Below are positions 10,441 to 21,439 of a stretch of DNA of 64,000 nucleotides, piece after piece. This stretch comes from Ursus arctos. Its lineage: Eukaryota > Chordata > Mammalia > Carnivora > Ursidae. The translations under genes and the position numbers were made by a program. Every line of letters starts with the position of its first letter. Position 1 is the first letter of the stretch. The notes below the pieces were generated by a model. It saw only the letters and a program-made list of their open reading frames with translations. It had not been told where the DNA came from and did no database searches. The DNA is taken from assembly GCF_023065955.2 (NCBI RefSeq), contig NW_026622997.1, positions 18,270,001 to 18,334,000 of the forward strand, written 5' to 3'.

Positions 10441-11479
10441 TCTTAGTTTATTCCAGATGCATCGAGAGCTTTCTTTTCTTTTTTTTTTTTCTCTTAAAGC
10501 TCTTCTCAAAAAAATTTTAATTTCTGTGAGAAGAGACTTGAGAGAGTGGATATAGATTTCCTTCACATAACAAGTGAGAAATAATAGAGCGGGATTGTAT
10601 GTCACAGATGAAAATGCTATATTTATGCCTCATTGTAATCCATTCATTGCTTTATGGATCCAAAGTCCCCTTGGGAGTGTCACAAATCCACATAATGTTC
10701 CTGAGTGCCGGATTTGGCATTTGGGTCTCTGATTTAGCTGTCAGATATGTAAAATCACATGTAGCCAGACAACTCCCTAGGGACTCCACAGCTGCGAACG
10801 CTGAAGAGGGCAAGTTATCCCAACAAGGTCGGCATTAATTTACGCACGGATACTGTTCCACTTGAGCTGCCCTTTTGCTGCCCCATCTAATTTTAAGAGT
10901 GGCTCAGTGGGCTCGGCCAGAGGACTCCAGCAGAATTTTCTTCCTGGGGACTCTTCCAAGCCCGACAGAGGTGACTTTCAAAGGGGTCACATGCCTTTAA
11001 AAGAGACAGCAGTTATCCCAGGACGCCTGATCTTCTAAACCCCTGCGTGGCTCTGTTCACCATGGGCACCCTCTTACCTTCTTGCAGCTTCCCAGCCTCC
11101 CTCACACCGTGGCCAGGCTCTAAGACTCCCATGCACGCCGTGTACATGGCTGGCTGGCCGGCCCTCCCTCTGGGCCAAGTGACAATTCCCTCCATATCCT
11201 CTCCTGTGTCCAGATTGGCTCTAATCAGTCAATGAAAGCTGTAATGTGTACATGTGTAAATGTGTACTAAAAGTGGTTCAAAAGAAAATAAGCTGGCAAG
11301 TCAGTCATTACGCCCCTCAGCACTATTTTACTGAGAAGCTGATGCAAATGGTCTTTCCATGGCCTTCCAAATGTGTAGGAGAGAGAACGCAGAGCGCGGC
11401 GTCAGAAGATCTCCCTCTGCCAGCCGGTTACTCACTGACGGGCCTTAGCTCAGAACGGGTCAAGAAATATTTGTAAAAT
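10441..11479. other. Unique stretch
   Basis: It starts with a T-rich run (about 10471-10492). No recognised repeat or exon in the rest. Confidence 0.45.
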
Positions 11480-11600
11480 TGCTCAAGCTAGTGAACTTTT
11501 CTGGCTCAAGTTTTGTCTGTAAAATGGGGACAGTAATAACTTTTACAGGATTGTTGTGTAATATTTGTGTAATGAACTATTAAATAGAATTGAAAAAGAA
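11480..11600 (-). repeat. MIR SINE
   Basis: TTTTGTCTGTAAAATGGGGA followed by CAGTAATAACTTTTACAGG and ATTGTTGTG is the reverse MIR order. Confidence 0.6.
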
Positions 11601-11623
11601 ATAAGAAATGTCTACATTTTAAT

Positions 11624-11809
11624 TAAATGTCTAGATGTCTTTATTTATTGGGGGGGGGAGGGGCAGACGGAGAGGGAGAAAGTGTCTTCAGCCGACTCTG
11701 TCCTGAGCCGGAAGTCCGACAGGGGGTTCGATCTCATAACCCGTGAGATCGTGACCTGAACTGAAAACAAGAGTCCTATGTTTATCCAACTGTGCCACCC
11801 AGGCGCCCT
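11624..11809 (-). mobile_element. Can-SINE (SINEC), antisense
   Basis: It ends with the reverse head GCCACCCAGGCGCCCT and carries the reverse tRNA-like box near GGTTCGATCTCATAACCC. It is flanked by an imperfect target duplication GAAATGTCTAC...TTTTAAT (11605-11623 and 11810-11830; the right copy has two extra bases). A G-rich run (11651-11660) sits where the pyrimidine tract normally lies. Confidence 0.92.
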
Positions 11810-11830
11810 GAAATGTCTACATATTTTAAT

Positions 11831-12573
11831 CAACTAATGCTTTGTGACCCTTAAGAATGGATAACTCTACAGCTGGGATTTCCCAGAGGCCTCCCAGGGT
11901 GGCACCCTTTCCAAGCATGACAATCTGGAGGCCACTGCTGTCCTCGTAGATTCCCGCTGAGAATAATGAACTGAAACGCTGCTTGTCCACTGCTTCAAAT
12001 CCTTCTGGCCTCACCTCTTCCTTCCAGTCACTCCTGCCATGGCCCGTCCATGCTGGCCTCACCTCTTCCTCCAGTCACTTCCGTCACAAGCCGTCTGTGC
12101 AGGGTTCCTGCCAGCACCATCCCATCATGCCTCACTTTAGGCACATATCTCCTGCCTCTTACATCCAACCGCAGGCTTCTCTGACTTGAGGACGTCTGCT
12201 GAGTCCGCTCAGGGCCCACACATACAACCGGAAGTGCGGGCGAGTCAGGAACTCAGGGGGCAGACCTTGGTCGATAGTGGATGGGAGTCATCTGATACAG
12301 GGACCCTTTGTGCCAGTAGTTCCCAGACACGTTCCATCAGGCTTCTCATCGGGGCTGGGAAGGAAGCCTCCAGATGTGTTGTGCCTTCTTTATAGCGAAT
12401 CTCCCTCCCTCCCTATGTGGTGCCCCCGTCTGGGCCCCGTTTCCTGGGATTTTTGCTGATGAAGCCACTCACTTGGCATGGCAGTCTTTGCTTCAGGCTC
12501 CGCTTTTGGGGGGACCTCAGGCTAAGAGAGCACCGTGTGCCCAGCACGGTCATAAGCGATCTCATTTTATCTC
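11831..12573. other. Unique stretch
   Basis: It has two short related segments, CCTCACCTCTTCCTTCCAGT (12008) and CCTCACCTCTTCCTCCAGTC (12058), which look like a local tandem duplication about 50 bp apart. No repeat family or exon is recognised. Confidence 0.45.
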
Positions 12574-12796
12574 CTAGAGGGCTCAGCAAACTGCAGCCCG
12601 GGGGCCAAATCCTGCCCGCAGGCCCCCTGTTGTGTATAGAAAGTGTTACTGGAACACAGCCAGCCTCACACATTGACGTATCGGAGGCTCCCGAACTACA
12701 CTGGCCGAGCTGGGGAGTTGTGACACAGAGTACCGTCCACACAGCCTCAAATATTTACTATCTGGCCCTTCCCAGAAAGAGCTGGCCAGTCCCTGC
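12574..12796. mobile_element. hAT-Charlie non-autonomous element (MER1/MER58-type)
   Basis: Left end GGCTCAGCAAACTGCAGCCC with GGGCCAAATCCTGCCCGC, middle TACTGGAACACAGCCAGCC, right end AAATATTTACTATCTGGCCC and GAGCTGGCCAGTCCCTG. The left and right ends are inverted-complementary in character, as in MER1-related elements. Subfamily uncertain. Confidence 0.75.
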
Positions 12797-12804
12797 TCCA
12801 CGTG

Positions 12805-12875
12805 TGAGACGTGGGCCACCTGCATGAGAATCACTGTGCTAAAATGCAGACCCACAACTCCAGCTTTGTCCAAGC
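12805..12875 (+). mobile_element. MER5A fragment
   Basis: CACCTGCATGAGAATCACTG and TAAAATGCAGACCCACA match the start of MER5A (GCATCAGAATCACC and TTAAAACACAGA blocks). Only a short piece is present. Confidence 0.4.
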
Positions 12876-13421
12876 TGGGCCACAAAGGAGACATCAAAAG
12901 AACCGTCTGAAACATAGACTATGATGTGTCATAAACAGCGCCTGGAGAAGCCAGGCAGGGAACGAGGTGAGTAAGGAGGATGAGTCTGCCGTTTTGGCAC
13001 AGACACAATTTTGTAATATTAAAAATGAGTAGGAAGAGCCTTCTATTCTGTAAAGAAAGACGTTCTTGCTCATATTTCCTGAAATAACCTGCTCTTGTCC
13101 CTCTTTTGCTCTCTACTTTGATAGAGACGTAGACATGGGAAAATCACTCTCTATGAGACGAGAGAGCAAGTTGAACAGACTCCCACACTTGGCCTCAGGG
13201 CTGGGCAAGCAGAGGGGTTGCCTGGGGAGCCCGCCCTGAACACGGGGGCGCAGATCCTACTCAGCTCTCGCCAGGCCAGGGGGACACTGCGGGCCCCCAG
13301 GGTCCTGGACACCAGACCTCGGGATCTGTTGTTTAAAGAAAACAGACTTTTGAATCTCCCCATTTTTTATGACTGTATGGATTAAACAAGACATCAGGCC
13401 AGATTCTATCAAAGAGACATG
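12876..13421. other. Unique stretch
   Basis: No recognised repeat or exon. GC-rich around 13190-13320. Confidence 0.45.
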
Positions 13422-13429
13422 GATGTATT

Positions 13430-13614
13430 TTTTTTAAGATTTCATTTGTTTGTTTATTTGAGAGAGAATGAGCAGGGAGAGTGGCAGACCGAGAGGAGAA
13501 GCAGACTCCCTGCTGAGCAGGGAGCCCGATGCGGGACTCGATCCCAGGACCCCCAAGATCATGACCTGAGCCGAAAGCAGACGCTTAACCCACTGAGCCA
13601 CTCAGGCGCCCCCT
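13430..13614 (-). mobile_element. Can-SINE (SINEC), antisense
   Basis: T-run, AAGATTTCATTTG, GAGAGAGAATGAGCAGGGAG, GAGCAGGGAGCCCGATGC, then the reverse head GAGCCACTCAGGCGCC. It is flanked by GATGTATT on both sides (13422-13429 and 13615-13622). Confidence 0.95.
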
Positions 13615-13622
13615 GATGTATT

Positions 13623-14204
13623 GGTTTTTGTTTGTTTGCTTTTGTTTTGTGTTTTCCCTCTGCCTGAGCGGTCGTTAAGGTAGCACTAGCCTGGGCTGTT
13701 ATTCAACAGGTGGGCCTGGGCACGGAGGTGAAAACATTGGAATATTTGGCAAATAGACACTGTCCCAGTCCCCGTCCACACTCCCAGTGCCTCCCCCCTG
13801 CCCCAGGACCCAGACAACCTCCTCTGTTCAGGGACGAAAGCCCTCTGGGTCTGAGCTGCCCTCCATTCTGATTAGTTGGTGCTTGTACCCTGTCGGTGGG
13901 TAAATATGTTTACTCTCCCCTGTAACCGTTGCAGCTGTGTTCCACCCGTGACAAGGCTGTCAGCTGTTGCCTTCTGCCCTCAGACAGTTGGCGAAGACAG
14001 GGCTGGCCATGCTCTGCCATCCACGCTTTCTTTAAATCGACCAGAGCCTCTATATTGCACCCTCTCTCTTCCTCTCCCTTCTTTGGGAATCCTGTTCTCT
14101 TCTCCCACCCTCAGGCTCCCAAGTCCTCCCTGATGCTCTGAAAGAAAAATGGCTCCCCAGATGCCCCCTCTTCACTAGGGAGGAAATAAATCCCACTTGC
14201 TGTA
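13623..14204. other. Unique stretch
   Basis: It starts with a GTTT-rich tract (13623-13655). The rest has no recognised repeat or exon. Confidence 0.45.
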
Positions 14205-14375
14205 TAACGTGTGGGGCTCAAACCTTAGCTCTGTTACTCACAAGGCCCACGGCCATGGGCAAGTCACTTCTTTTAGAACTCGGGTTTTCGTTTGTCAGTG
14301 AGGCATAGTGGGCCCAACCCCAAAGGCCTTCTGAGACGCAAAGGGCCTGGCACACTGTATAAACCTGTGAGATCA
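14205..14375 (-). repeat. MIR SINE
   Basis: CTTAGCTCTGTTACTCACAA, GGGCAAGTCACTTCTTTTAG and GGGCCTGGCACACTG are in reverse MIR order. Confidence 0.7.
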
Positions 14376-14596
14376 TAGAAAATTCAAACTGGGCTCTGCC
14401 CCTGGTTCCTGGCACAGAGCTCCTAAAGCCCTTAGAGTTTCCTCAGTGGTAAGAGCATTCGAAGCATCTTCTATCACTTAGGTGACTCTGGGCGGGCTTC
14501 CAGATGGCTCCTGACTGGGGGATGGTCACCAGAAAGACCAAGCCATGATCAGAGGCTTAGAATTTTCAGCCCCACACCCCACCCTCCAGCGAGGGG

Positions 14597-14622
14597 AATG
14601 AGTGAGTGAGTGAGTGAATGAA
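14597..14622. repeat. (GAGT)n short microsatellite
   Basis: About five GAGT units followed by GAATGAA. Confidence 0.7.
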
Positions 14623-14639
14623 GGTCTACCTAAGGGAGC

Positions 14640-15080
14640 CCTCAAAAAATCCTAATAACATGGGACTTCTAGAGCCTTCAAGTGGTTGAACATATCCACA
14701 CAGGGAGGTGACAGGCCCCAGCTCCATGGGAACAGAGGCTTACAAGCTCAGCAAGCACTTTGTATACCTTCATTGAGCTATACATCTGTACGCAGTATCA
14801 TAACCTTTAATAAACTGGTCACGTAAGTAAATGTCTCCCTGAGTTCTGTGAGCCATCCTAGCAAATTAATTGAACCTACAGAAGGGTTGTGGGAATCTCA
14901 CCCTCACAGCTGATGGATCAGAAGCCCAGGTAACAACCCAGGCTTGAGACTGGTATCCAAAGTGGGGTGGGAGCAGTCTTGGGGGACTGCGCCCTGAACC
15001 TGTGGAATCTGACCCCAACTCCAGGAAGCTAGTGTGAGAATTGCCTTAAATTGTGGCACACGCAGCTGGTGTCCCAGAGA
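14640..15080 (+). mobile_element. Ancient LTR, probably ERVL-class
   Basis: It has an AATAAA signal (about 14809) in an LTR-like setting, then CCTGAGTTCTGTGAGCCATC, TAGCAAATTAATTGAACC, CTGCGCCCTGAACCTGTGG and CAGCTGGTGTCCCAGAGAAT, which I recall as blocks of an old mammalian LTR. Just downstream (15078-15107) TTGGTGACC...TCAGAAGTGTG looks like a decayed leucine-tRNA primer-binding site with a short insertion. No internal genes are visible. Family name uncertain. Confidence 0.5.
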
Positions 15081-15384
15081 ATTGGTGACCGGAAGCGTCA
15101 GAAGTGTGCGTGCGGTATGGAAGGAGTAAAGACTACATACAGGAGAAAGACTCACGGGAGGAAGAAACTAGGCTTTTCAAATACAACACGCAACAAATTA
15201 GAGACCCGTCTCGCCCTCATTCCTGAGCGTCAGCTGAGCCAGGCCTTGTCAATGTCAACTGGCATTAGTTCCTTGAACGAAAGGGAGCAAACACTAACGA
15301 TCACTCCTTCCTTGGACCTCCTTGGGAGGGACAATACACTTATTTTATAATCATGGCACCATGTACCTCTTCACTGTACATTCG
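15081..15384. other. Unique stretch after LTR
   Basis: It may contain decayed retroviral leader sequence. No frame with a recognisable retroviral domain is seen. Confidence 0.35.
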
Positions 15385-15518
15385 CAGCATTTTTAAACTA
15401 TGCATTTATTCCTGCAATTCTTTAGTTACTACCCCCTTCTTCCCTAGCCTGTATAAGTTCTGTGAGGTTAGGACCAGGTTTGTTTCTATCACCTCCCCAG
15501 CCATGTAATGCCTGACAC
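15385..15518 (+). repeat. L2 LINE 3' end
   Basis: TAAGTTCTGTGAGGTTAGGA, CCAGGTTTGTTTC and CAGCCATGTAATGCCTGACA follow the L2 3' order. The L2 terminal TGAA repeat has then expanded into the tract that follows. Confidence 0.7.
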
Positions 15519-15756
15519 ATGAATGAGTGAATGAATGAATGAATGAGCAAATGAATGAGTGAATGAATGCATGAATGGATGGATGCACGCATGTATGAAT
15601 CAGAGAATGAATGAATGAATGAGTGAACAAATGAATGAGTGAATGAATGCATGCATGGTTGGATGGATGGATGGACAGATGGGTGGATGGATGGATGAAT
15701 GCATGAATGAGTGAATGGATGAATGAGTGAATGAATGGGTGAATGCATAAATGAGA
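15519..15756. repeat. (GAAT)n/(GGAT)n tetranucleotide tract
   Basis: About 238 bp of interrupted GAAT, GAGT and GGAT units. It begins exactly at the L2 3' terminus. Open frames on the minus strand rich in His and Ser come only from this repeat. Confidence 0.95.
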
Positions 15757-17339
15757 AAATGCTAAGTGCTAGCATCCAAGTAGGGGAAGAAGATATTTTT
15801 GGATATGGTCTTTTTCAGGACCCTGGTTCTTATGTGGAACTTGGAGAGAAAAGGGAGAGAGTATCTTTACTTCCCTTCTTCCAGCTCCTCCATTCCATTC
15901 AGCTCCCAGCTTCCTCACACCTCCATCTCTACTGCTTAATCTATGTGATATTTGTGAAGCCATTGGCGTGCTTCTCCAGAGCTCAGACATGGGAGCAGTG
16001 GGGGCAAAGAAGATACAAAACTGGCTGGGGTCCTGTCCATACTTCAGCTACTCTTGGGAGTGCAAAGAGCAGGTCTGCAAGGTCAGGTCTACAAGGGTAA
16101 GGACAAACTCAGAGGACTTTTCCAGATTTTTTTCCAATTCTGGAAATTGCACACCAATAGGTCCAGTTCACAGGCAGCCTTCAGGACACAGAGGAGCAAA
16201 ATACCGTTTGGGTCTCTCTCATTCCTCCAGGGGCCGGACTTGATATTCAGGTCCTAACCCAACTCAGCTTGAGAAACCCACACTCCTGGCCCCACCCACA
16301 AGCTCTGACACAACCAGTTCTCTTCTCAGGACATTAGTAGGAGCAGACATCTTTGCCAGTTACCTTCCTGAACTCTCTGTCACTTTAGGACTCCCGAAGC
16401 CAAGCCCAGGCAGAGGAAAGTGCCCAATCAGTAGAGCCCAGTGCCTGTACCAGTGCACCTAAAACAGTTCATTTACTCATAAATGCTTTCTGGAGATATG
16501 TTTTTTAAAAGGGAAGAAAGAAACCGTTGCCCCAATAAATGGTTCACCAGTGTTATAAAAGTAAAAAGGAATTGCTTGTATGTCTAAGTCGAGGTTTATA
16601 GAAGCCTAAGAACTCCCTCTGCCACCCCCACCTCGTCCCAACCCAACACATTTTTATAGATTCAGAATCAGGACAGTTTGAGTCCGAGTGGTCACACCAA
16701 TTCCTAGAAGCCATCTTCCCAACGGACCGCATTACACAGGGATACCACGCTAACCTTTATTTTATTCTCATGACTGGAGACAGGATTTTTGTTTTGGTTT
16801 ATCTATTTACAGGTCTACTGTTGCCCTGCCACAGCATTGATACATCAATGAGACACAGAGATACAAAGACAGGATCTGGTCCCCTTTAAGTATACATCAG
16901 CATTTGGGAGGATGCAGCATTGACCCAGAAATGCATAGCACCTTGGGCCAAGTCTCACATGGGTAGAATGACCTTGAGAGGGCTCAGAGCGGGGAGTGGG
17001 CACCTTTGGGGGCACCTCATTCCTGTGGTCCTTGGCTACTGGATTCCAGCCATGGCGCAAATACAAACATGATACTCCATCAAATCTCCAGAGCCCCTTC
17101 CCCCATCCAGCACCAAACCCAAAGTTAAGTGTAATCTGTGGTCGTGTGAATACTAATGAGCATAAGCCGAAGAAACCATTTAATATATACCTTTACAGTA
17201 CCAGACAGACATTAAAGTAGTAATTATAATGACTCACAGAAATCTTATAAAAACCTATGACCACCTCTCTGTTCTCCATTTTCCTCATCTATAAAATAAA
17301 GTTCAACTAGAGAGACTCATTATGTCTCAGAGTCATGAA
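15757..17339. other. Unique stretch
   Basis: About 1.6 kb with no confidently named repeat and no credible exon. A TTTTCCTCATCTATAAAAT block near 17280 could be a MIR remnant. Confidence 0.45.
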
Positions 17340-17766
17340 CAAGGGATCTTTTTGTTTCTGATAATAGAAGTAACATGGATTCTCACTGCGAAATAATTGA
17401 AACAATACAGAAAAGGGGGAAGTAAAGAGCGAAATTCTTCCAAGATCCCACCATCTGGAAATAGCTACTATTAACTCTTAGATGCGTATTCTTTGAGATG
17501 CTTTTGCCGAGCGTCGTTCTCCTTTTTTACAAAAATGTGATTGTTAGCCTTTCAAATACATCTACACCATGGATGTCTGTCCAGCTCAGTGTAGATGTGG
17601 CTACATTGTTTTTCAATCACTGGACAGCTTTTTACTCAGGACATTCATTTAGATGGTTTATAATTTTCACTATTAAAAATAAGACATCGATGATATAATT
17701 TGATACATATCTTTGTACACCTATCTCCTTATTTCTTTAGAATTTATTTTTAAAAATGGAATTTCT
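17340..17766 (-). mobile_element. L1M LINE 3' region, antisense (left part)
   Basis: CCACCATCTGGAAATAGCTA, TTTTTACAAAAATGTGATTG, GACATTCATTTAGATGGTTT, ATATCTTTGTACACCTATCT and GAATTTCTGGGCC are reverse L1 landmarks in order. The L1 continues after a short SINE at 17878. Confidence 0.75.
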
Positions 17767-17782
17767 GGGCCCCAAAATATAT

Positions 17783-17877
17783 GCAGCCCAATGTAGGGCT
17801 CAAACGCACAACCCTGAGATCGAAACCCGAGCTAAGATCAAGAGTCAGACACTCAACGGACCGAGCCACCCGAGGCG
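17783..17877 (-). mobile_element. Short degenerate Can-SINE, antisense
   Basis: Only the tRNA-related half is present: AGGGCTCAAACGCACAACCC, GAGATCGAAACC, and the reverse head GAGCCACCCGAGGCGCC. The flanks CCCCAAAATATATG (17769-17782) and CCCCAAAATACGTG (17878-17891) look like a target duplication with two changes, inside L1 sequence. Confidence 0.8.
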
Positions 17878-17940
17878 CCCCAAAATACGTGTACTTTTGG
17901 TGCAAGATGACATACAGCCCTACAGCAAGGCTGCGGTACT
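17878..17940 (-). mobile_element. L1M LINE, right part
   Basis: TACGTGTACTTTTGGTGCAAG continues the L1 order interrupted by the SINE. Short and diverged. Confidence 0.4.
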
Positions 17941-19224
17941 TCCCGTCCCCGCAGCTGAGCCTGAGCTTGCCTGTATCCCACACCTCATTCCAGAGGTCAC
18001 AATTCAGCCTTATCTTTGCCAATCACATGGTTGAAAAATAGGAACCTTTGTTTTTGTAGCTGACTCTTATAACTCAAATGTCATTCATTGCCCAATGTGA
18101 CCCTGAGCAAACAGTTGGTATGCAGTAAGTACTCGTCAATTTTGATGGGCCCTGTTAATTACCAACTGAGTGTCTACTGGAAAGCTCAGAGAGAAACTTG
18201 CAGTTTCATTATTTAAAAAACTATAGGACATTGTCCTATGTATTTTTTTTCTTAGCCTTCTACCTAGTTGGGTTTTAGTCTCATCTTTTTCTCCCCCTTA
18301 GCATCTGCTCTTGATGTCAGTGGTGGTTGTGGTGTGAGTGTTTGGGTGGGGAAGGTCTGAGGGGTTGATAAGCACTTTTAATTTTTTTCTTCCTATAAGC
18401 ATTATATATGTTGCCTTAAATTCTAAGAAAGAGAATGAATGGGTGGATGAATAAATCAGTAAGATATGCCTCTCAGTGGTTGTTGGTGACAGTGGCGCAG
18501 TGATGCAATCATGTCAGGGAGCCCCATCATTCCCTTTTACAACATGGAGGTAGCATCACCCCTTGGGTCCTCCTTTCTCCTAGGAAGATCATAAATGTAG
18601 AAGGGTTTGGTGGGTATTCAATAAGCCCTTATCCAGATATTTGGCCCACAAGGGAGAGTTGCTAGACTTAAATGCATAGAGTCTAGATGGTTCTGGAAGA
18701 AACAATGAAAAGGTCCTAGGGATTGTTGAGATGGGGGTAAGGGTGGTCATGGGCCCTAAGGAGGGGTACTCCAGAACAAAATTGTGGACACTGAAGGAAA
18801 TGTCCAGATAGGTACAAAACTATAGTTTCTGGGCTCTTTTCTAGAACACAATGTGCAAGGGAACACTTTTTGGTGAAACTAAGGTGTGTGTCCATTAAGT
18901 GTCTCCATAACAACTCCAAGGGCAACCTGACCTGGATGAATTATTAATAAATGGATTCAGTAGGGTGTCTGTGAAGAAGAGCTCTCCCCGTCACTGGAAG
19001 TATTCAAATATCTTGTAGACGAGGCAGGACATTATGGAATCTGGCAGGACTCCTGCAGAAGAGCTCACCGCCTGACATGACGGGAGGCCAACGGTGTTGC
19101 CCATGACCTTAGAATCTGTCACTCTCGGATCAGTCAACCCAGCTCAACAACTAAGTGGAAAGAAAAAGACTCCACCTGATTGTTTTACTTTTTTTGTAAG
19201 GACTGATTATTCAACTCAGACGAA

Positions 19225-19320
19225 AATGTTGATCCCATTTTGCATGTGAAGATAGTCGATGAGAAGAATTGCTCTTGCCGGCCTCAGCCCAGGGAGACAG
19301 AAATTAAGTCTGACACTGCA
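19225..19320 (+). repeat. Possible MIR SINE
   Basis: GATCCCATTTTGCATGTGAA followed by a diverged GATGAGAAGAATTGCTCTTG block is in MIR order. Weak. Confidence 0.35.
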
Positions 19321-19534
19321 GCAAAGGCTGGCATGTGGGAGAAGGTGAATGAATCACTAAAATGCTTAGAGATTTTCTCTCTGGTTCCTTAGCGTTTTGC
19401 AATCTGGTGGCTGTGGCAGAGTGGTGTTAGTTATTGACAATTCAATAAACACTAAACAAACATTTGTCATTGTTGGTAATTTGACGGTGCAAGTTGGCCA
19501 AGTGACTCCCTCTGACCAGGGGACCCATGAGAGC

Positions 19535-19562
19535 TATTGGATGATGGGGTGGCTATAAAAAG
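19535..19562 (+). promoter_or_regulatory. CCAAT/TATA-like core promoter motif
   Basis: ATTGG (inverted CCAAT) at 19535-19539 precedes CTATAAAAAG at 19553-19562 in a GC-richer context. The spacing is closer than usual, and there is no gene or transcript evidence. It may be chance or an LTR remnant. Confidence 0.2.
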
Positions 19563-20969
19563 CAGCAGCCCTGATAGCAAGTCTGGGATGCGTATTCTTG
19601 CCTTCGGACTCTCCACCCAAATTAGAAAAAAGTGGCAGCTAGCAGAAATTATTCCTGTGACCTGCCCCACACGGGAGCGGTTGACAAGTAAAAGCGTTCA
19701 CTGCAAATACAAACCAGTGTTCATAACTTAGAACCAGGTGAAGGGCACAAAAACTGTCTCTTTGTACACCATCTACTGGGGGTAATCTTGGAGACAATGC
19801 AAGGGGTAAAGCATAAAGCAAAGTAGGAAGTTCAAAATGTAGGGGGGAAAAATCCAACTGGAGTCAAGAGACAAAGATTAGGGAAACGTGACATAGAGAG
19901 GAAAAGCCAAGGAAAGAAATACTTCACCCTTCGAGTTTTGTAGACTCTTGTCTCATGAAGGTGAAGCTCAAATGTCTGGAGAAAGGGGGGCATTATGAGG
20001 AGTCTGACCAAGCCTTGATGAATGCAAGGGAACTCCCTAATGGTGTAAGACAAAGGGGGCAAGCTTTGGAGCTGGGACTCGCTGTTGGGAAGTGGAGGGA
20101 AGTCCTTGGAAAATGGCCACGACTGAATTTCTTGGATTAAGAAGGTGGGATGTGACAGAAAGCTCTCCAAAATTTATTAAATTCACAAAGCACATTTATC
20201 TCTACTGTTCTTCAGAATACGAATAACGTCGTTTGAAGTGACAAGGAATATATTTTTAAGGGTTATAAAATGTGAAACAAGAAAGCGAAGGACTTGGAAG
20301 CCTACATGGTGTTTTCATTATTCCTTCATGTCACTAGCTGGGATTTAAGAGGAGAGAGGGAAGGTGGGGCGGCGAGCAGTTGGCTCTGCAGATAGTATTG
20401 TGGGTGGGATCTAGATTGCTGGACCATGGTTTAAGATGCAAAAATGAAGGACTCTTGGCTGAGGATAGAATACATTTCATGAGAACAGGAAAGAAAAAGC
20501 TTGCCCAGAGACTCACTGACCCAATCATGAGTGATTTAATAACTCAAGACTGGAAAAGTGTTCATAATCTTTCTAGGGCAGACACAGAAATATGCTGATT
20601 ACCTCTAAGAAAGGACACTTGGCTCAGCTACAGGAGGGTGGTCAGAGGCAGTCCCCAAATGTTAACTCCTTCAGGTTCACTTCAGTTTTTGAGCCAAGGC
20701 CATGCCCTTTCCAGGGTGGCCTCAGCCAATGATTAAGCAAGACTGTGGTCCAAGGGCTCAGCCATTTAAACCCAACGTGGGACTCCTGTAATGGGTAGTC
20801 TTTACTCCAGACCTCTCCACTGGGCTGGTAGAGACTCTGTCAGATGCACGGGGGTCTGACGGCTCCTCTAGCCAATCCTGTTTCTCCTCTTTGCCTTTCA
20901 CAGGTGTGTTGCATTTCTAACTCCACCTCAGCATCCTCATCCCAGAGGTGGTCCAAGAAAGCAGACAGG

Positions 20970-21405
20970 AAGATGGGGTTTGACCACATGCCCATCAACA
21001 GATGACGGGGTAAATACAATGTGATAGATCCATACACTGGACTATTAGTCAGCCGTAAAAAGGAAGGAAATTCTGACACATGTTACAACATGGATGAACT
21101 TTGAGAATATCAGACTGAATCTAATAAGTCAGTCACAGTAGGACCAATACGGCATGATTTCTTAAATGAGGCACCGAGAGTAGTCAAATTCACCAAGACA
21201 GAAAGTAGGATGGTGGTTTCCAGGGACTAGGAGGAATGGGGAACAGACTTTCAGTTTTACAAGCTAAAATGAGTTTTGGAGATGGTTAGTGGTGATGGTT
21301 GCAAGACAACGTGAATGTGCTTAGTGCCACTGAACCATTTAAAAATAGTTAAAATGGCAACTTTTGTGTTATGCGTATTTTACTGCAGTTAAAAATAAAC
21401 ACTTT
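20970..21405 (+). mobile_element. L1M LINE 3' end, sense
   Basis: CACATGCCCATCAACAGATG, GATCCATACACTGGACTATT, ACAACATGGATGAACTTTGA, GACAGAAAGTAGGATGGTGG, GGTTAGTGGTGATGGTTGC and GTGCCACTGAACC appear in the expected L1 3' UTR order, ending in an A-rich tail at about 21390-21403. 5'-truncated, with no ORF2 domain. Confidence 0.9.
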
Positions 21406-21439
21406 TTTTTTTTTTGAGAGAGAGAGATTGAGATTGGGG

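Larger units (their letters stand above)
17941..20969. other. Mostly unique stretch
   Basis: About 3 kb with little recognised: a weak MIR at 19225-19320, a TATA-like site at 19553, and a segment at 20735-20960 that resembles 22460-22640. No credible exon. Confidence 0.45.

Noticed and set aside
15422..15775. 117-residue His/Ser-rich minus-strand frame
   Set aside because: Pure translation of a GAAT/GGAT repeat.
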